Source: Atopsyche davidsoni (lineage: Eukaryota > Arthropoda > Insecta > Trichoptera > Hydrobiosidae). Taken from it: DNA of 64,000 nucleotides. The stretch spans positions 6,421,001 through 6,485,000 of the forward strand of contig JAILWY010000008.1 in assembly GCA_022113835.1 (NCBI GenBank), in the 5' to 3' direction. Positions 37,345 to 48,918 of the stretch are shown here, in pieces. The notes under the pieces were generated by a model that had not been told where the DNA came from, did no database searches, and was given only the letters and a program-made list of their open reading frames with translations. Within the stretch, counting starts at the first letter, position 1, and every line of letters starts with the position of its first letter. A program made the position numbers and the translations under genes.

Positions 37345-37925
37345 AAGGAATATCGTATTTCTACTTCTACCATAACAGGCAAAAGCGATATCACCTTTAC
37401 TAAAATGAGCTCATAATTTCTAAATATAAATATTCATCTAAATTATATTTCCTCAAATATTGTATAAAATATTAAGTTGCCATTAAAATGGATGCAATGG
37501 TGATATGATCGGTTGATTGGTCTACAATAATAACACTGCTGATTGTGATTTACATTAGTCAAATGACTTTTAAATGATCGAGACATCAAACTCAAATGAA
37601 GCTTACTACAAATTAACAATTATTGTTTTGTAAACTACACTCAAGAGATATCCGAACACATCACTGAATGAGGAGCTTGCCAAAAAATCTGAGTTTGAGT
37701 GAAGTTACGACTTAAAATTTTTTATCCAAATTTTCAGGAATTTTCAGATTACTCATGATATTTGAAACATTATTTTTATACCACAATAGTTTTGAACTTA
37801 TTTATGATGTGTGAAGTCCACGTGTGATATACAAGACTGAAATTATACAAGTACAATCAGACCATGGATCGCGAGCATAATCCGTCCCAGAAACATGGTC
37901 GTAATAAGAATCACCCGTTTATTGA
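37345..37925 (+). repeat. third partial copy of the ZF3/ZF4 3' flank
   Basis: Sequence from AGGAATATCGTATTTCTAC to GGTCGTAATAAGAATC matches 33410-34015 and 41500-42118. It starts inside the zinc-finger 5' relic and ends at an AATAAGAATC junction that leads straight into sequence found 140 bases further on in the 42-kb copy. Confidence 0.8.
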
Positions 37926-38689
37926 AGCCGATTTTTTCATAAGAAATTATAGAAACTTAGATGATTCGTTCAAAAACACAAAACATAATAATGATTAACA
38001 CGAAGTATTTTTTTAAAAATTTTATAGTTTTTTTTAATATAAAGTATTTAAATTCATTAATCGTCATCTTTATTAAGGAACCTATGCAGTGAAACTTAAA
38101 CTTCCGCAGAAATTTTACATTGCTACTATCTTATGTGGGTGGTTTTTAAATTTTTGTATGGAAAATGTCGAAAATCGACCTAATTAATAGACTGAATGTA
38201 TTTAATGCATTGTTTGAATGGTCTAAAACCATCTTAGTATTATTGGCTTTCAAATGAAACCGGCTTGCTAAAGCTTAGCGCAGCCTCATATGCGCTGATT
38301 TTTGAGTTTGTGTTTTATATATATAGATAGATAGATTAATGACAGTTCTGTGCTTTTTTTTGTGGCAGCCTGCATTATGCAACGGCAACTTGCCAGCCTG
38401 CATTTACAAACATCGATCTCAGTTTTTTTTGTTGTTGGCAGCCTGTATATACGCGAAAATGTTAGTTCCTTTTTTGAAATGTCAAAATGTTGAAACTTTT
38501 GTATGGGAAATGTAATTTGTATGGGAAACTTGAATATCAATTGTTGAATTTTAATGGCCTCAAACAACCTCAGTATTTTTGGCTTTCAAATGAAGCCGGT
38601 TTGGAGCACATCGGTTGGGTGGTTCTCGAGTCTATAGCGGCCTGACATGGAGTTTGTGTTTTATATATATATCTAAATATTATATTTAA
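37926..38689. mobile_element. mosaic of transposon fragments
   Basis: The 37915-38130 segment recurs at 42258-42490 next to the Tigger-like fossil. Then come two related LINE-tail-like units, at about 38145-38337 and 38465-38680. Each has GTATGG(G/A)AAATGT, TTGGCTTTCAAATGAA(A/G)CC and an end at TTTGTGTTTTATATATATA. The first ends in TAGATAGATAGAT. A third copy is at 55660-55865. Confidence 0.6.
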
Positions 38690-39213
38690 TATTTAGTGTT
38701 GATATTTTTCAAAGTGCGTATTTAATGTCTATGGTGAAGAAAACCATAGAGTGTATCATATTTTAAAATTAGAAATATTTACTGGCTTTCTGAATACTGG
38801 CAATACTAAAATGTGACTGTCACTACTATTCTAGTCAATTTCTGCTTTTCGTTATGCGATATGAAAATGGGCAATATTTAACGCTGCTCGTCCTTATTCA
38901 TTTACGTTTATCATTTTGTTAATTTCACTATTTCTATGAGTAATCGTTATCATGCTTTATTTTTTTGGCAGAGCGCTCTATAATTCACACTGGAAAATAT
39001 CAAATAGGTCACGAGCTTTGTGATCCTTCTCTTCAGTTAATTTTAGTTCAGTTCCTCAGACCATTGATTGTTAAATGATAGCATAAAGATTTATGCTACT
39101 CCCGTCAGCTATGTTTTGCCCTGATGTTTTTTTTTTGCTGATGTGCTCGTACCAAATGTATTTTAATAAATTCTCTCGGTTAGCTTAAGTTGGGAATACA
39201 TTATCATTTAATA

Positions 39214-40611
39214 ATGGAGATACATGTCAAACAAGAGGTTATTGATTCTGAGGGCGAATACATAATAGATACAACTGCTAGTTTTTGTATCAAACAAGAA
39301 GAATTACCTATTGACTATGTAGGTCCTCAGAAAGACTACCCTACCATTTCTTTAACATCAGACGAGACTCAAGATTACGAGGAGATCAAGATAGAAGAAT
39401 TTGAAATTGATAATTTACTTCTGAAACAAAACAGATTAATTTCTGCCAAAATTAAACAGGTAGGAAGTGTGAGTCTCCTAATGGTTAATAGTTTCATTAG
39501 TTACTTTTCAAGAGTACAAAATTTATGAATAGTTATAATTTATTTCACATAGACCTTAAAAATGTCATCTGATTGCTTAGCTTGTGATAATAGTGAACCA
39601 AACCATCCCTGATAATTTATTATATTTAATTGAAAAAGTTAAATTCAAAGTTAAGCATTATTGTTGACCTCTTAAGAGTGAACAATAAATTGAGTAATAC
39701 GATATCACAAATTTTATTCATATTGATACTGGTGTAATGAAATTAGTATTGTTACAACTATGGAGGCGCGTCACAGTGATTGTTTAAAATATAATTTATT
39801 TTTGTTTCAGGAGAAGCTCAGTTTACTAAAGGTAGTATCCGGTTATGCCAAAAAGAAGAAAAGCCGTGTGAATACATTGACATCTAAAAATAAGTGTAGT
39901 CTTAACGGTGACAAAAACGTTAATGCTAAAGACCAAGCAATTTATTGTGAGGAATGTAATAATACATTTCAAAGTAAAAGTTCTCTTAAAAGGCACAAAC
40001 TTATCCACTCGGAATTCAAACCACTTGCGTGTGATCAGTGCAGTTATACGTGTATCCAAATGGGCAGCTTAGTAAACCACAGACTTACGCATACTGGTGA
40101 AAAGCAGTTTGCATGTAATCAGTGCGGTTATTCATGCAACCAATTAAGTAATCTTAAGACTCACAAACTCATCCATTCTGGTGACAAACCATTTACGTGT
40201 GACCAGTGTAGTTACTCCAGCAACAAAATGGGTAATTTGAATACTCATAAGCTCACACATACTGGAGACAAGCCGTTTGCTTGCAATCAGTGCAGTTATT
40301 CATCCACCCAAATAAAAAATTTAAATCGACACAAACTCATCCATACTGGAGACAAACCGTACGGTTGTGATCTGTGTAATTATTCGTGTAACCAAATTAG
40401 TGTTTTAAAAAAACATCAACTCATTCATACCGGCATCAAGCCGTTTGCTTGTGATCAATGTAGTTTATCTTGCAACCGAATGAGCAGTTTGAAAAGACAT
40501 AAACTTTTCCACGCTGGAGTCAAGCCATTTGCGTGTGATCAGTGTACATATTCATGTAATCGATTGAGTAGTTTGAAGAGTCATAAATTTATCCACGACA
40601 GACTGATTTAA
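39214..40611 (+). CDS. C2H2 zinc-finger protein, 8 fingers (ZF4)
   Basis: Exons 39214-39459 and 39811-40611, phase 0, 348 aa, with splice sites and lengths identical to ZF3. The acidic first exon has VKQE, IKQEE-like and IKIE motifs. The lysine cluster AKKKKSRV and eight fingers follow. Against ZF3, finger 2 changes helix position 6 (T to N), finger 3 changes positions -1, 2 and 6 (R, R, S to Q, S, T) and finger 5 changes -1 (L to Q). DNA preference may therefore differ. An in-frame TTG lies upstream of the ATG, but the ATG is at the paralogous position. Both frames are open, so both copies may be functional. Confidence 0.9.
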
Positions 40612-41454
40612 TTTGCAATACTCTATATTTAAAACCAATATGACTAACCAAATGATTGTGATACATATGAAAATAATTTTGTAGGGAGCACTTTCTCTTT
40701 TCAAGGTCATCATCAGACTGAAGATATTTGATGAAGACAGTCAGATCAACCCTTTGAAAGGCGAAAATTCTCACTATAACTAGTGCTCTTGAGACATTTT
40801 ACTAATCATATTTGAAGCAATCTAATTATTTGTGATACATTCTAAATAATCTCTAATATGTGATAATATAAAAATTCACTTATGAATTAATTTTCTATAA
40901 TTCGTTTCATAATTTATTATAAAATTAATATTTATTGATTTCATTTTGAGTTTTATTATGGATAGTGTGATAACTGCCCATAAAAATATTTCGGAAATTC
41001 TGATTTTTGATAGGTTAAATTGGTGGAAATGAGATCTATAATTTTAGCGTCATTAAAATAATAATTTTTTTAGTATTAGGGTACATATTTTTCTCTTTTT
41101 ATGTTTAGACTCGTACTCTGATTATTTTTTTAACAGTCTTAAATAGATGTCTTAAATATGATGAAGGAAATTAAAAAAACATGCTTGAGGCTTTTTCGGA
41201 ACAATTGTTATTTGTGATAAGAAACTGTTTGTTGAAATGTTGTTATATTTTTATTACTATATCAAATAAATATTTATTACTATGTAATAGTTTCTTACTG
41301 CATTAATTAAATGTGAATTGTTTTATATCCCGACAATCAGCCCAAGGCTTAGATATATAATTCAATGTTTGTGTGAGGGGCTCCTGGAATCACGATATAA
41401 ATTAACTCAAACTAATGTCATCCATCGATTTCAGTTAGTAAGTAAATAATAATA
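40612..41454. other. 3' flank of ZF4, no gene
   Basis: Matches the flank of ZF3 with small indels. No exon is supported. Confidence 0.5.
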
Positions 41455-41540
41455 ATGGAACAAATCAAACACCGATCATTGAGTCTACTAAGATTTCGAG
41501 TAGGAATATCGTATTTCTACTTCTACCATAACAGGCAAAA
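41455..41540 (+). pseudogene. zinc-finger 5'-end relic (second copy)
   Basis: ATG GAA CAA ATC AAA matches the start of the relic at 33361, with an internal deletion that shifts the frame. It is non-coding debris from the same truncated zinc-finger gene start. Confidence 0.5.
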
Positions 41541-42112
41541 GCGATCATGATGGCATCAATGAACTGTACTTTTAATATCACCTTTACTAAAATGAGCTCA
41601 TGATTCCTAATTATAAATATTTTATTTCCTCAATATAAAATATTAAATTCCCATTAGAACGGACGCAGGATGCAATGGTGATATGATCAGTTGATTGGTC
41701 TACAATAATAATAGCCCTCTCAGTGCTGATTGTGATTTACATTAGTCAAATGAACTTTTTAAATGATCGAGACACCAAATTCAAATGAAGCTTACTACAA
41801 ATTAAAAATTATTTTTTGTAAACTACACTCACGAGATATTCGAACACATCACTGAATGAGGAGCTTCTTTGTAAAAACCTCCTAATCTTTTGGTTTGAGT
41901 GAAGTTACGACTTAAACCTTTTTATCCAAATTTTCAGGTATTTTCAGATTTCTCATGATATTTGAAACATAATTTTTATACCACAATAGTTTGGAGCTTA
42001 TTTATGATGTGTGAAGTCCACGTGTGATATACAAGACTGAAATTATTCAAGTACAATCAAATCTTGGATCGCAAGCATAATCCCTCCCAGAAACGTGGTC
42101 GTAATAAGAATC

Positions 42113-42185
42113 CACCAGAGGTTAGTGCACCAGCCATGTAAGCTTGGGGATGTAGGTTCGAATCCTACACAAGCCACAATGATAT
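42113..42185 (+). repeat. tRNA-like repeat head (copy 2)
   Basis: Same element as 34017-34085. Its T-arm-like stem TGTAGGTTCGAATCCTACA is perfect here. No anticodon arm of proper length is present. Confidence 0.5.
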
Positions 42186-42467
42186 TTTACTGAGAGTTTC
42201 TTTGAAATCATTTTCAATGTGTGAAAAAATGTGCTTAATCATATTAGTAAATAATAAGAATCACCCGTTTATTGAAGCCGATTTTTTCATAAGAAATTAT
42301 AGAAACTTAGATGATTCGTTCAAAAACACAAAACATAATAATGACTAACACAAAGTATTTTTTTAATTTTTTTATTGTTTAATTTGATTAATTCAAATCC
42401 ATTTTTTGTCATCTTTATCAAGGAGCCTATGCAGTGAAACTTAAACCTCCGCAGAAATTTTACATTG

Positions 42468-42805
42468 CTACCATCTTATGTGGGTGGTTTTTATTTTACA
42501 CACTTTCCTAATTTCATACGAAGTGAGGGATTTTTCCTTCTTCTCAGACAAGATCTCCTCCATAATCCATAGCTGTTGGTTTTGATGCAGATCCAACAAT
42601 TTGCAGGTGGTGAGCTCCTTGTGATGATCTACCACCAACTCTTCAATGTCATCGTCCAAGAACAACAGTTCATTAGCAGTTAATGGCTCCTGTTCATGAG
42701 TAAACCGCTCAACACAATCAGGTAACAGCATTCTCCAAGCAGAATTGAGGGTTCTAGTAGTGACCCCATTCCAGGCTTTCGTGATGATGCTTTACTAACT
42801 CTTTC
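42468..42805 (-). mobile_element. Tigger/pogo-like transposase fragment
   Basis: The minus-strand frame reads AWNGVTTRTLNSAWRMLLPD, then ELLFLDDDIEELVVDHHKEL. This fits the C-terminal part of Tigger/jerky-type transposases (W-x-x-V-T-x-x-T-L-N-x-x-W-R followed by an acidic D-D-I-E-E-L-V-x-x-H tail). Only the C-terminal region is seen; no DDE core is visible. It lies just downstream of copy B, in the same direction. Confidence 0.55.
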
Positions 42806-43051
42806 CCTGTGCTCGCGTCACAGTTATTTTACAAGTTCTTTGTGGAGCTGTGTCTTCTTTAAATAATAAAATATATGGTTCTTCAATTGACGATAACTTA
42901 TTATAAAGTTACCTGTGGCCAAAAGATTAAGGAATTAAGATTCCAACTGAGAAAATAAGCAAGTAGAAATAAAATCAACGAATCTATTCTCGGTGGAGAA
43001 GACATTTATGTAATATCATTAATTTGTGTTTTCCATAAATAAAATTACCAG

Positions 43052-44551
43052 TTAGGCTGTACCATTAACTGTTTTGATGTCAATATAATTTATAACAACA
43101 ATAAAACAGATAATATTTTTCTTCGGTGTAAAAAAACTCAGTAATACTCTATATTTTCCAAAATAAAACTTTTTATTTGACATTATTTTAGCAATTTCAG
43201 TAAGATTGAGTCCATCAAGATTTGTGACTCCCTGAAATAATTTTTTTAATTTATTTATAGTACTGATGTTTGTCTTTTCCAAATAATACACACAATATAA
43301 ACAAAATTGTCACACTGTTCATTTCAGATATTCTGTACTACTAAAAAAACTGGAGTAAATATTTTTGGTATAGAGGCATGAGAATATTTATATTGTAAAG
43401 GTACTTACTTTTTTTACACCACACGCTGAGTCGAATTGAGCAAATTTATCAAAAACTTGCTTTTTAATTATAACGAAATCGCATAAGTTTTCGATATTAA
43501 CTGTAAGCAATGGCTCAAAACGGGTCCTGGTCCAAGTAAAAAAACGTACTCGTCCCTAAAATAAAAATACTGGAACTTCAACCATCTTACCAAAATATTT
43601 TAAAGAAACACAAAAACATTAGTGACACTTTTTCTATAGAAGTAATTGGAAAACGTCTTATAAATAAAAATTTCAATAATCAAAATAAAAAAACTACCAT
43701 TCAAAACAAAACTATTAAATACAAATTACCTTAAATACCATATATTTTTTTGCAAACACTTGTAAAATTTCTGGGCTACATTAAACTTTAAATATCTTTT
43801 GATACAAATACAATGACATTTTTTAAATAAAATAAAATATATTTTGGTGATATTTTCAACGTTTTATTTTTAATGAGACAAGTTTCACCAGCTTATACTC
43901 TACATATTTTAATGAAGTTAAATAATTCAATGGGATATATATCTGAAATAACATCTTTTATTTTATTTAATGAATATTAAAGTGGAATTCAAGCAAACCA
44001 TTTTTACCTGAACTGGTCCCGAATCTTCCGTAACAGTTGAATTCCCATAAATCAAAGACTTTCCAAGTTTCTCCCTGACTAGTTTGCAGTAAGTTGTAGC
44101 AATACTTTTTGATTTGGGTCCTTTACACTGTTCTAATGACTCTACATCAATAATGTAATGTCCCTAAAAATAAAACAGAAACCACAACAAGAGAAGTGAG
44201 TAAAGTTAATTGGAGGAGATAGCCAAAAAATTATAGCTAATGCATAAAAACACATCTGTTGAATTTTAAGCAAAATGTCTATATTTTGTAAATTTTTGAA
44301 AAAATGAAACGTCTCAAAAACTTGAAATATTTTTAACATGTTGAATTTTATTATGCATTAAATTATTTAAAAATTTTAAGATGATATTACAAAAAACCAT
44401 GATTAATTATTACTGAAATAACAAAAATGCAACGACAGGTAGCAGATATACTTACAAAGTTCGAACTTCCCGCAGACTCGGTGCACTCTATATAAAGTGA
44501 TATTACATATAGCACTGGCACAAGTGCCATAAATTTCATAACTTTTGCCAT
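43052..44551 (-). CDS. small secreted protein, family copy B (intact, minus strand)
   Basis: Four exons on the minus strand: 44551-44456, 44163-44008, 43555-43409 and 43231-43052, giving 192 aa. The first three exon lengths (96, 156, 147) equal those of copies A and D exactly, and all splice sites are GT-AG. Exon 1 is a signal peptide (FMALVPVLYVISLYI). B is the most divergent member. It has EQCKG, an extra Cys (TTYCKL), NLCDFV and SACGVKK. It keeps IIC but loses the second cysteine of the IVCYSC motif (CFIVV), and it has a longer C-terminus (DIKTVNGTA). It starts head to head with copy C, 438 bp apart. The role is unknown; a secreted DUF1091/MD-2-like fold is inferred. Confidence 0.8.
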
Positions 44552-44989
44552 TGTTAGCAGCCGCAGTACAAGCCAATAAGATTGTCCTATTTATTTGGTT
44601 TGAACTTTTATCAAACACTGCTGGGTTTTTAAAACAAATTATGTCATGTTACTCATAAGATACCAATCATGATGCAACACGAGTTGGCTTATGCGTATCA
44701 CATTGATGTCATCTTAACGAGCATTAATGGAAAAATAATGGAGTAATTTGAAAATTTTGCAAATTTACTACCAATTTACTTCTTTCAAAAAATACACATT
44801 TAGACCATAATTTTTACCTGCAAAGAAAACATTGCAAAAAATATACATTTAAATCATAATCTGCACATTTATCAAAATGATTTTTTATTATTTTTATTTT
44901 AAACCAACCCTCGAGACATTGTTTTAAGAATATTTCACTATTTATCACTGACAGTCCATCACTAGCTTGGAAACTGTACACTGCTTACA
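44552..44989. promoter_or_regulatory. shared divergent promoter between B and C
   Basis: A 438-bp spacer separates two start codons pointing apart. Related sequence lies upstream of A (about 34190-34490), D (about 47325-47710) and E (about 50810-51190). Shared blocks include GTTAGTCCATC or CAGTCCATC, and (A)CTGCTTACAATGG around the plus-strand start. No core promoter element is certain. Confidence 0.5.
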
Positions 44990-46156
44990 ATGGCGAATGT
45001 GCTAAAAGTTATGGCACTCGTGCCAGTGCTTTATGTATTATCACTTCATATAGAGCCCACCGAGTCTATTGGCATGAAGAACTTTGTAAGCATACCTGTT
45101 AACTGACCTAGCATATTATATTATTACATGGAGTCTACGGTATATTTTTAAGAAATATAATCTTCTACTTTAATCACTACCTGTTTTTACTTTAAGGGAG
45201 ATTACCTTATCGATTTTGAAACTTTTGAAACATGTGTAGGACCCAAAAAAAGTCTATTACCACCTTCTTCGCTAAAGTTGTCAGCAAGGGACCTGGTAGG
45301 TCTTTTATTTATGGAAAAACAACTGTTGAAGCGGAAGGCGGACCTGCCCAGGTAAAACAATGAACAATATATTTTTTTTTACTTACTAAAATGTTACACA
45401 AACTTTTACTTAATGATATGTATTGTATTTAAATGTAATTTATTTTCAAGGTAGCCAAGAAAAATGCATATTCATGTGTTATTCAGGGAAATTTGTTTTG
45501 TTTTATACTGATGCCGAAAATTATAATATGTTGATGAAATTTTGTTTGGTTTTTAAGCATTTTAGAGTTACATAGAAAAAGCGTTGGCACTGTTAATATG
45601 ATTGAAGTTTAAGTGTTTTTATTTTAGGAACGAGCGCGCTTTTTTAAGTGGAGCGAAACCCGCTTTGAATCATAATAGTGATAACATATGCGATTATGAG
45701 ATAATAACGAAAGAAGTTTTTTCCAAATTCATCAACAACGATTCTTCTTGCAATGTGAAAAAAGTAAGTACCCACTGAAAATTAATTAAATTAAAATAAC
45801 TGAAAACAACTTTAAAGCTCTTCATATTTGTTGTTTATATGGGGAGTATTATAATTGAACCGGTCTTTTGTGGATACTTTAAAAGTACTATCAGAAGACA
45901 ATAAAAATTTAATCAAAACACAGTTTAATATTTTTAATACACTATGCTAATTTTTAATAGAAAATAATCAAATTTTTATTTTAGGGAATTACAATCCTTG
46001 ATGGACTCAACCTTTCTGAAATGAGTAAACTAATGACGGGTGATAAATCTTTTCATGGAAAATTTAAAACAGTACATACTAAGTTTTTTTACACGAAACG
46101 CCAATATTGTCTGCTATTCTTGTATTATAAACTTTATGGATCCTTAAAAAGTTTGA
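44990..46156 (+). pseudogene. small secreted protein, family copy C (broken)
   Basis: Exon 1 (44990-45085) is intact and encodes the signal peptide. Exon 2 (from 45197) has seven A where A and D have eight in the GGACCC-A run, which shifts the frame. Exon 3 (from about 45629) lacks about 10 bases after GAATCA and runs into a stop. Exon 4 has a 4-base CATA insertion after ACAGTA. Splice sites are mostly kept, so the loss of function looks recent. It is closest to copy D. Confidence 0.85.
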
Positions 46157-46423
46157 AAGTATAGTTAAGTTTGTATTATTTAAAATATAAAAGGTAAATT
46201 AATGACTTGTCTTTCAAACTCATTAAAAATAAAACTATGAATATATTTCTTTGATTTTTTTTCTGTTTTTTTATGTCTTTAAAAATTATCCAGTCTGGAA
46301 TTTCCGACTGTAAATTAATTGGTTTGGCTTAAACTTCCTCAGCCACTGTCAATTTTTCTTGATTCTATTTTAAAATCACCAAAACTCTGCAAATGAGATA
46401 AAGTACAAAAGCAATGCTTACTC

Positions 46424-46745
46424 ATTTACTCTTGCCACCCAATTATTGTAATTCGTAAGAGCGTTGTACAGTACTTCATTAAATATTTTATGCATCAAAT
46501 TAGAGACAAGGAAGCTGATACGGATGTCAATATCAAAGCAGTGGCTTTGGAGATCTTTGAGGCAAGCAATAGTTAAAAAAATATACTTTTTCTTAAAGCA
46601 AACTCTGCTGAAATCAAAACAATCCCATCATTGGAAAGGTGGTGGTTACGATTTTTTGGGGTTCGAGGAAAATAAATAATCCTCACTGATGTTTTGGAAA
46701 AAGGATGCGTATTCACAGAAAAGAAAGAAAGATTGGAAAAAAAAA
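46424..46745 (-). repeat. repeat downstream of copy C
   Basis: Matches 52900-53250 but with an internal deletion. The minus-strand frame ends in the same residues (YNNWVARVNE) seen in the longer copy. It may be a relic of an unrelated gene carried along in the duplicated unit. Confidence 0.5.
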
Positions 46746-47228
46746 TTTCCAACATGTTGAATTTTATTATGCATTAAATTATTAAAAAACTTTGATATGA
46801 AATTCCAAAAAACGATGATTAATTTCTTCTCTTACGAAAGCAGTAATAAAGTTACCAAACTTTTACTTAACATTTTAGGTGAAAAATATCTATTTGTTGA
46901 CAAGTTTTCCTATTTTTCATATATCCAATGTAATTTAAGATATATATATTTTTAATTGGTACATATAATAAATTGATTTCATTTAAACGGTTATACATTT
47001 AAGTTGAATATAGTAATAAAATGTTTATTAAATAAAATTTATAAGCTGCCTTGAAACAGTTTTTGTATCTTGTAGGCTAAGAGTTATCTTGTGAAAGTTT
47101 GCTTTATTTTATGAATAGTTGTATTTTTTAATTAGTTAAACATATTTATTACGACTCTAGAAAATAGATTTTTTTTAAATTATTACTGTAAAAATAAGTA
47201 AGCAATGACAGGTAGCGGATATACTTAT

Positions 47229-47324
47229 GAAGATCGAACTGCTCGAAGATTCAGTACGCTCTATATAAAGTGATATTACATATAGCACTGGCACAAGTGC
47301 CTTAAATCTTATAACTATTGCCAT
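47229..47324 (-). pseudogene. relic exon 1 of a B-type copy
   Basis: This 96-bp open segment on the minus strand matches exon 1 of copy B (signal peptide core ALVPVLYVISLYI). Its splice donor has changed from GTAAG to ATAAG, and no exons 2-4 follow. Adjoining sequence down to about 46740 matches intron 1 of B. It is the dead minus-strand partner of copy D. Confidence 0.75.
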
Positions 47325-47711
47325 TGTTAGCACCCGCAATAGAAGCCAATAAGATTGTCACTATTTTTTGGTATGTACTTTTATCAAAGCTTGCTGGGTT
47401 TTTAAAACACATTATGTCATGTTACTCGTTAGATACCAATCACGATGCTATACGAATTGGCTTGTGTATTTCATTGATATTATCTGTTCTACCATTAATG
47501 GAAAAATAATAGAGTAATTTGCAAATTTTGCAAATTTACTAACAATTTACTTCATTCAAAAAATACACATTTAGACCATAATTTGTACCTTTATCATAAT
47601 GATTATTTTTTTTTTATTAAAAACTAAGCATCAAGACACTATGTAATAATAATATTTCAGTATTAATCATTGTCAGTCCATCGCCAGCTTGGAAACTGTT
47701 CCCTGCTTACA

Positions 47712-48918
47712 ATGGCGAACGTGGTAAAAGTTATGGCACTCGTGCCAGTGCTTTATGTATTATCACTTCATATAGAGCCCACCGAGTCTATTGGCATGAA
47801 GAACTTTGTAAGCATACCTGTTAGCTGACCTAGCATATTATGTTATTACATGGAGTCTACCATATATTTTTAAGAAATATAATTTTTAGAAATCTTCTAC
47901 TTTAATCACTACCTGTTTTTACTTTAAGGGAGATTACCTTATCGATTTTGAATCATTTGAAACATGTGTAGGACCCAAAAAAAAGTCTCTCACCACATTC
48001 TTCGCTAAAGTTGTCAGCAAAGGACCTGGTAGGTCTTTTATTTATGGAAATACAACTGTTGAAGCGGAAGGCGGACCTGTCCAGGTAAAACAATGAACAA
48101 TATATTTTTTTGCAATTAAAGATTCAATAAAATGACTTACTAAAATGTTACACAAACTTTTACTTAATGATATGTATTGTATTTAAATATAATTTATTTT
48201 CAAGGTAGCCAAGAAAAATGCATATTCATGTGTTATTCAGGGAAATTTGTTTTGTTTTATACTGATGCCGAAAATTATAATATGTTGATGAAATTTTGTT
48301 TGGTTTTTAAGCATTTTAGAGTTACGTAGAAAAAGCGTTGGCACTGTTAATATGATTGAAGTTTAAGTGTTTTTATTTTAGGGACGAGTGCGCTTTTTTA
48401 AGTGGAGTGGGGCCCGCTTTGAATCAATGGTAACACATAATAGTGATAACATATGCGATTATGTGTTACTAACGAAAGAGGTTTTTCCCAAATTTGTTAA
48501 CCTCGATTCTTCTTGCAATGTGAAAAAAGTAAGTTTAATATCTGATAACAATTTTAAAGCTAATGTAAATACCCAAATAGTTTATAATTTATATAATTTA
48601 TTACGGAAGTATTATAATTGAACCAGTCAGTTGTTGTTACTTTAATGTTACTATCAGAATTTAATAAAAAAATTATTAAAACACAAATTCACATTTTTCA
48701 AACAATAAGTGGTTAATTTTTAAAAGAAAATAATAAAAAATTTATTTTAGGGAATTAAAATCCTTGACGGAATTAATGCCTCTGAAATGGGAAAAACTAT
48801 GATCGGTGATAAATTTTTTCATGGAAAATTTAAAATAGTACTACATTTTTATACACCAAACGCCAATATTGTCTGCTATTCTTGTGTTGTAAGCCTAATA
48901 GACCCTAAAAATGTTTGA
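47712..48918 (+). CDS. small secreted protein, family copy D (intact)
   Basis: Four phase-0 exons: 47712-47807, 47929-48084, 48382-48528 and 48751-48918, giving 188 aa with exon lengths identical to copy A. It has the signal peptide MALVPVLYVLSLHI, then cysteines in ETCVG, NICDYV, SSCNVKK and IVCYSC. Relative to A it has several changes in exon 4 (GIKILDGINASEMGKTMIG; FYTPNAN). Introns are short and free of insertions, making it the most compact copy. A degenerate B-type exon lies head to head with it. The role is unknown; an extracellular ligand-binding fold is inferred. Confidence 0.83.

Larger units (their letters stand above)
38690..42185 (+). repeat. segmental duplication, copy 2 (ZF4 block)
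   Basis: Same-orientation partner of 30590-34085. Matching begins at TTTAGTGTTGATATTTTTC and runs through ZF4 to the tRNA-like repeat. Small insertions and deletions separate the copies, so the duplication is recent but not new. Confidence 0.9.

Noticed and set aside
34017..42185. tRNA genes at 34017 and 42113
   Set aside because: The T-arm is convincing but no anticodon arm of correct length or acceptor stem can be drawn. They are tRNA-derived repeat heads.
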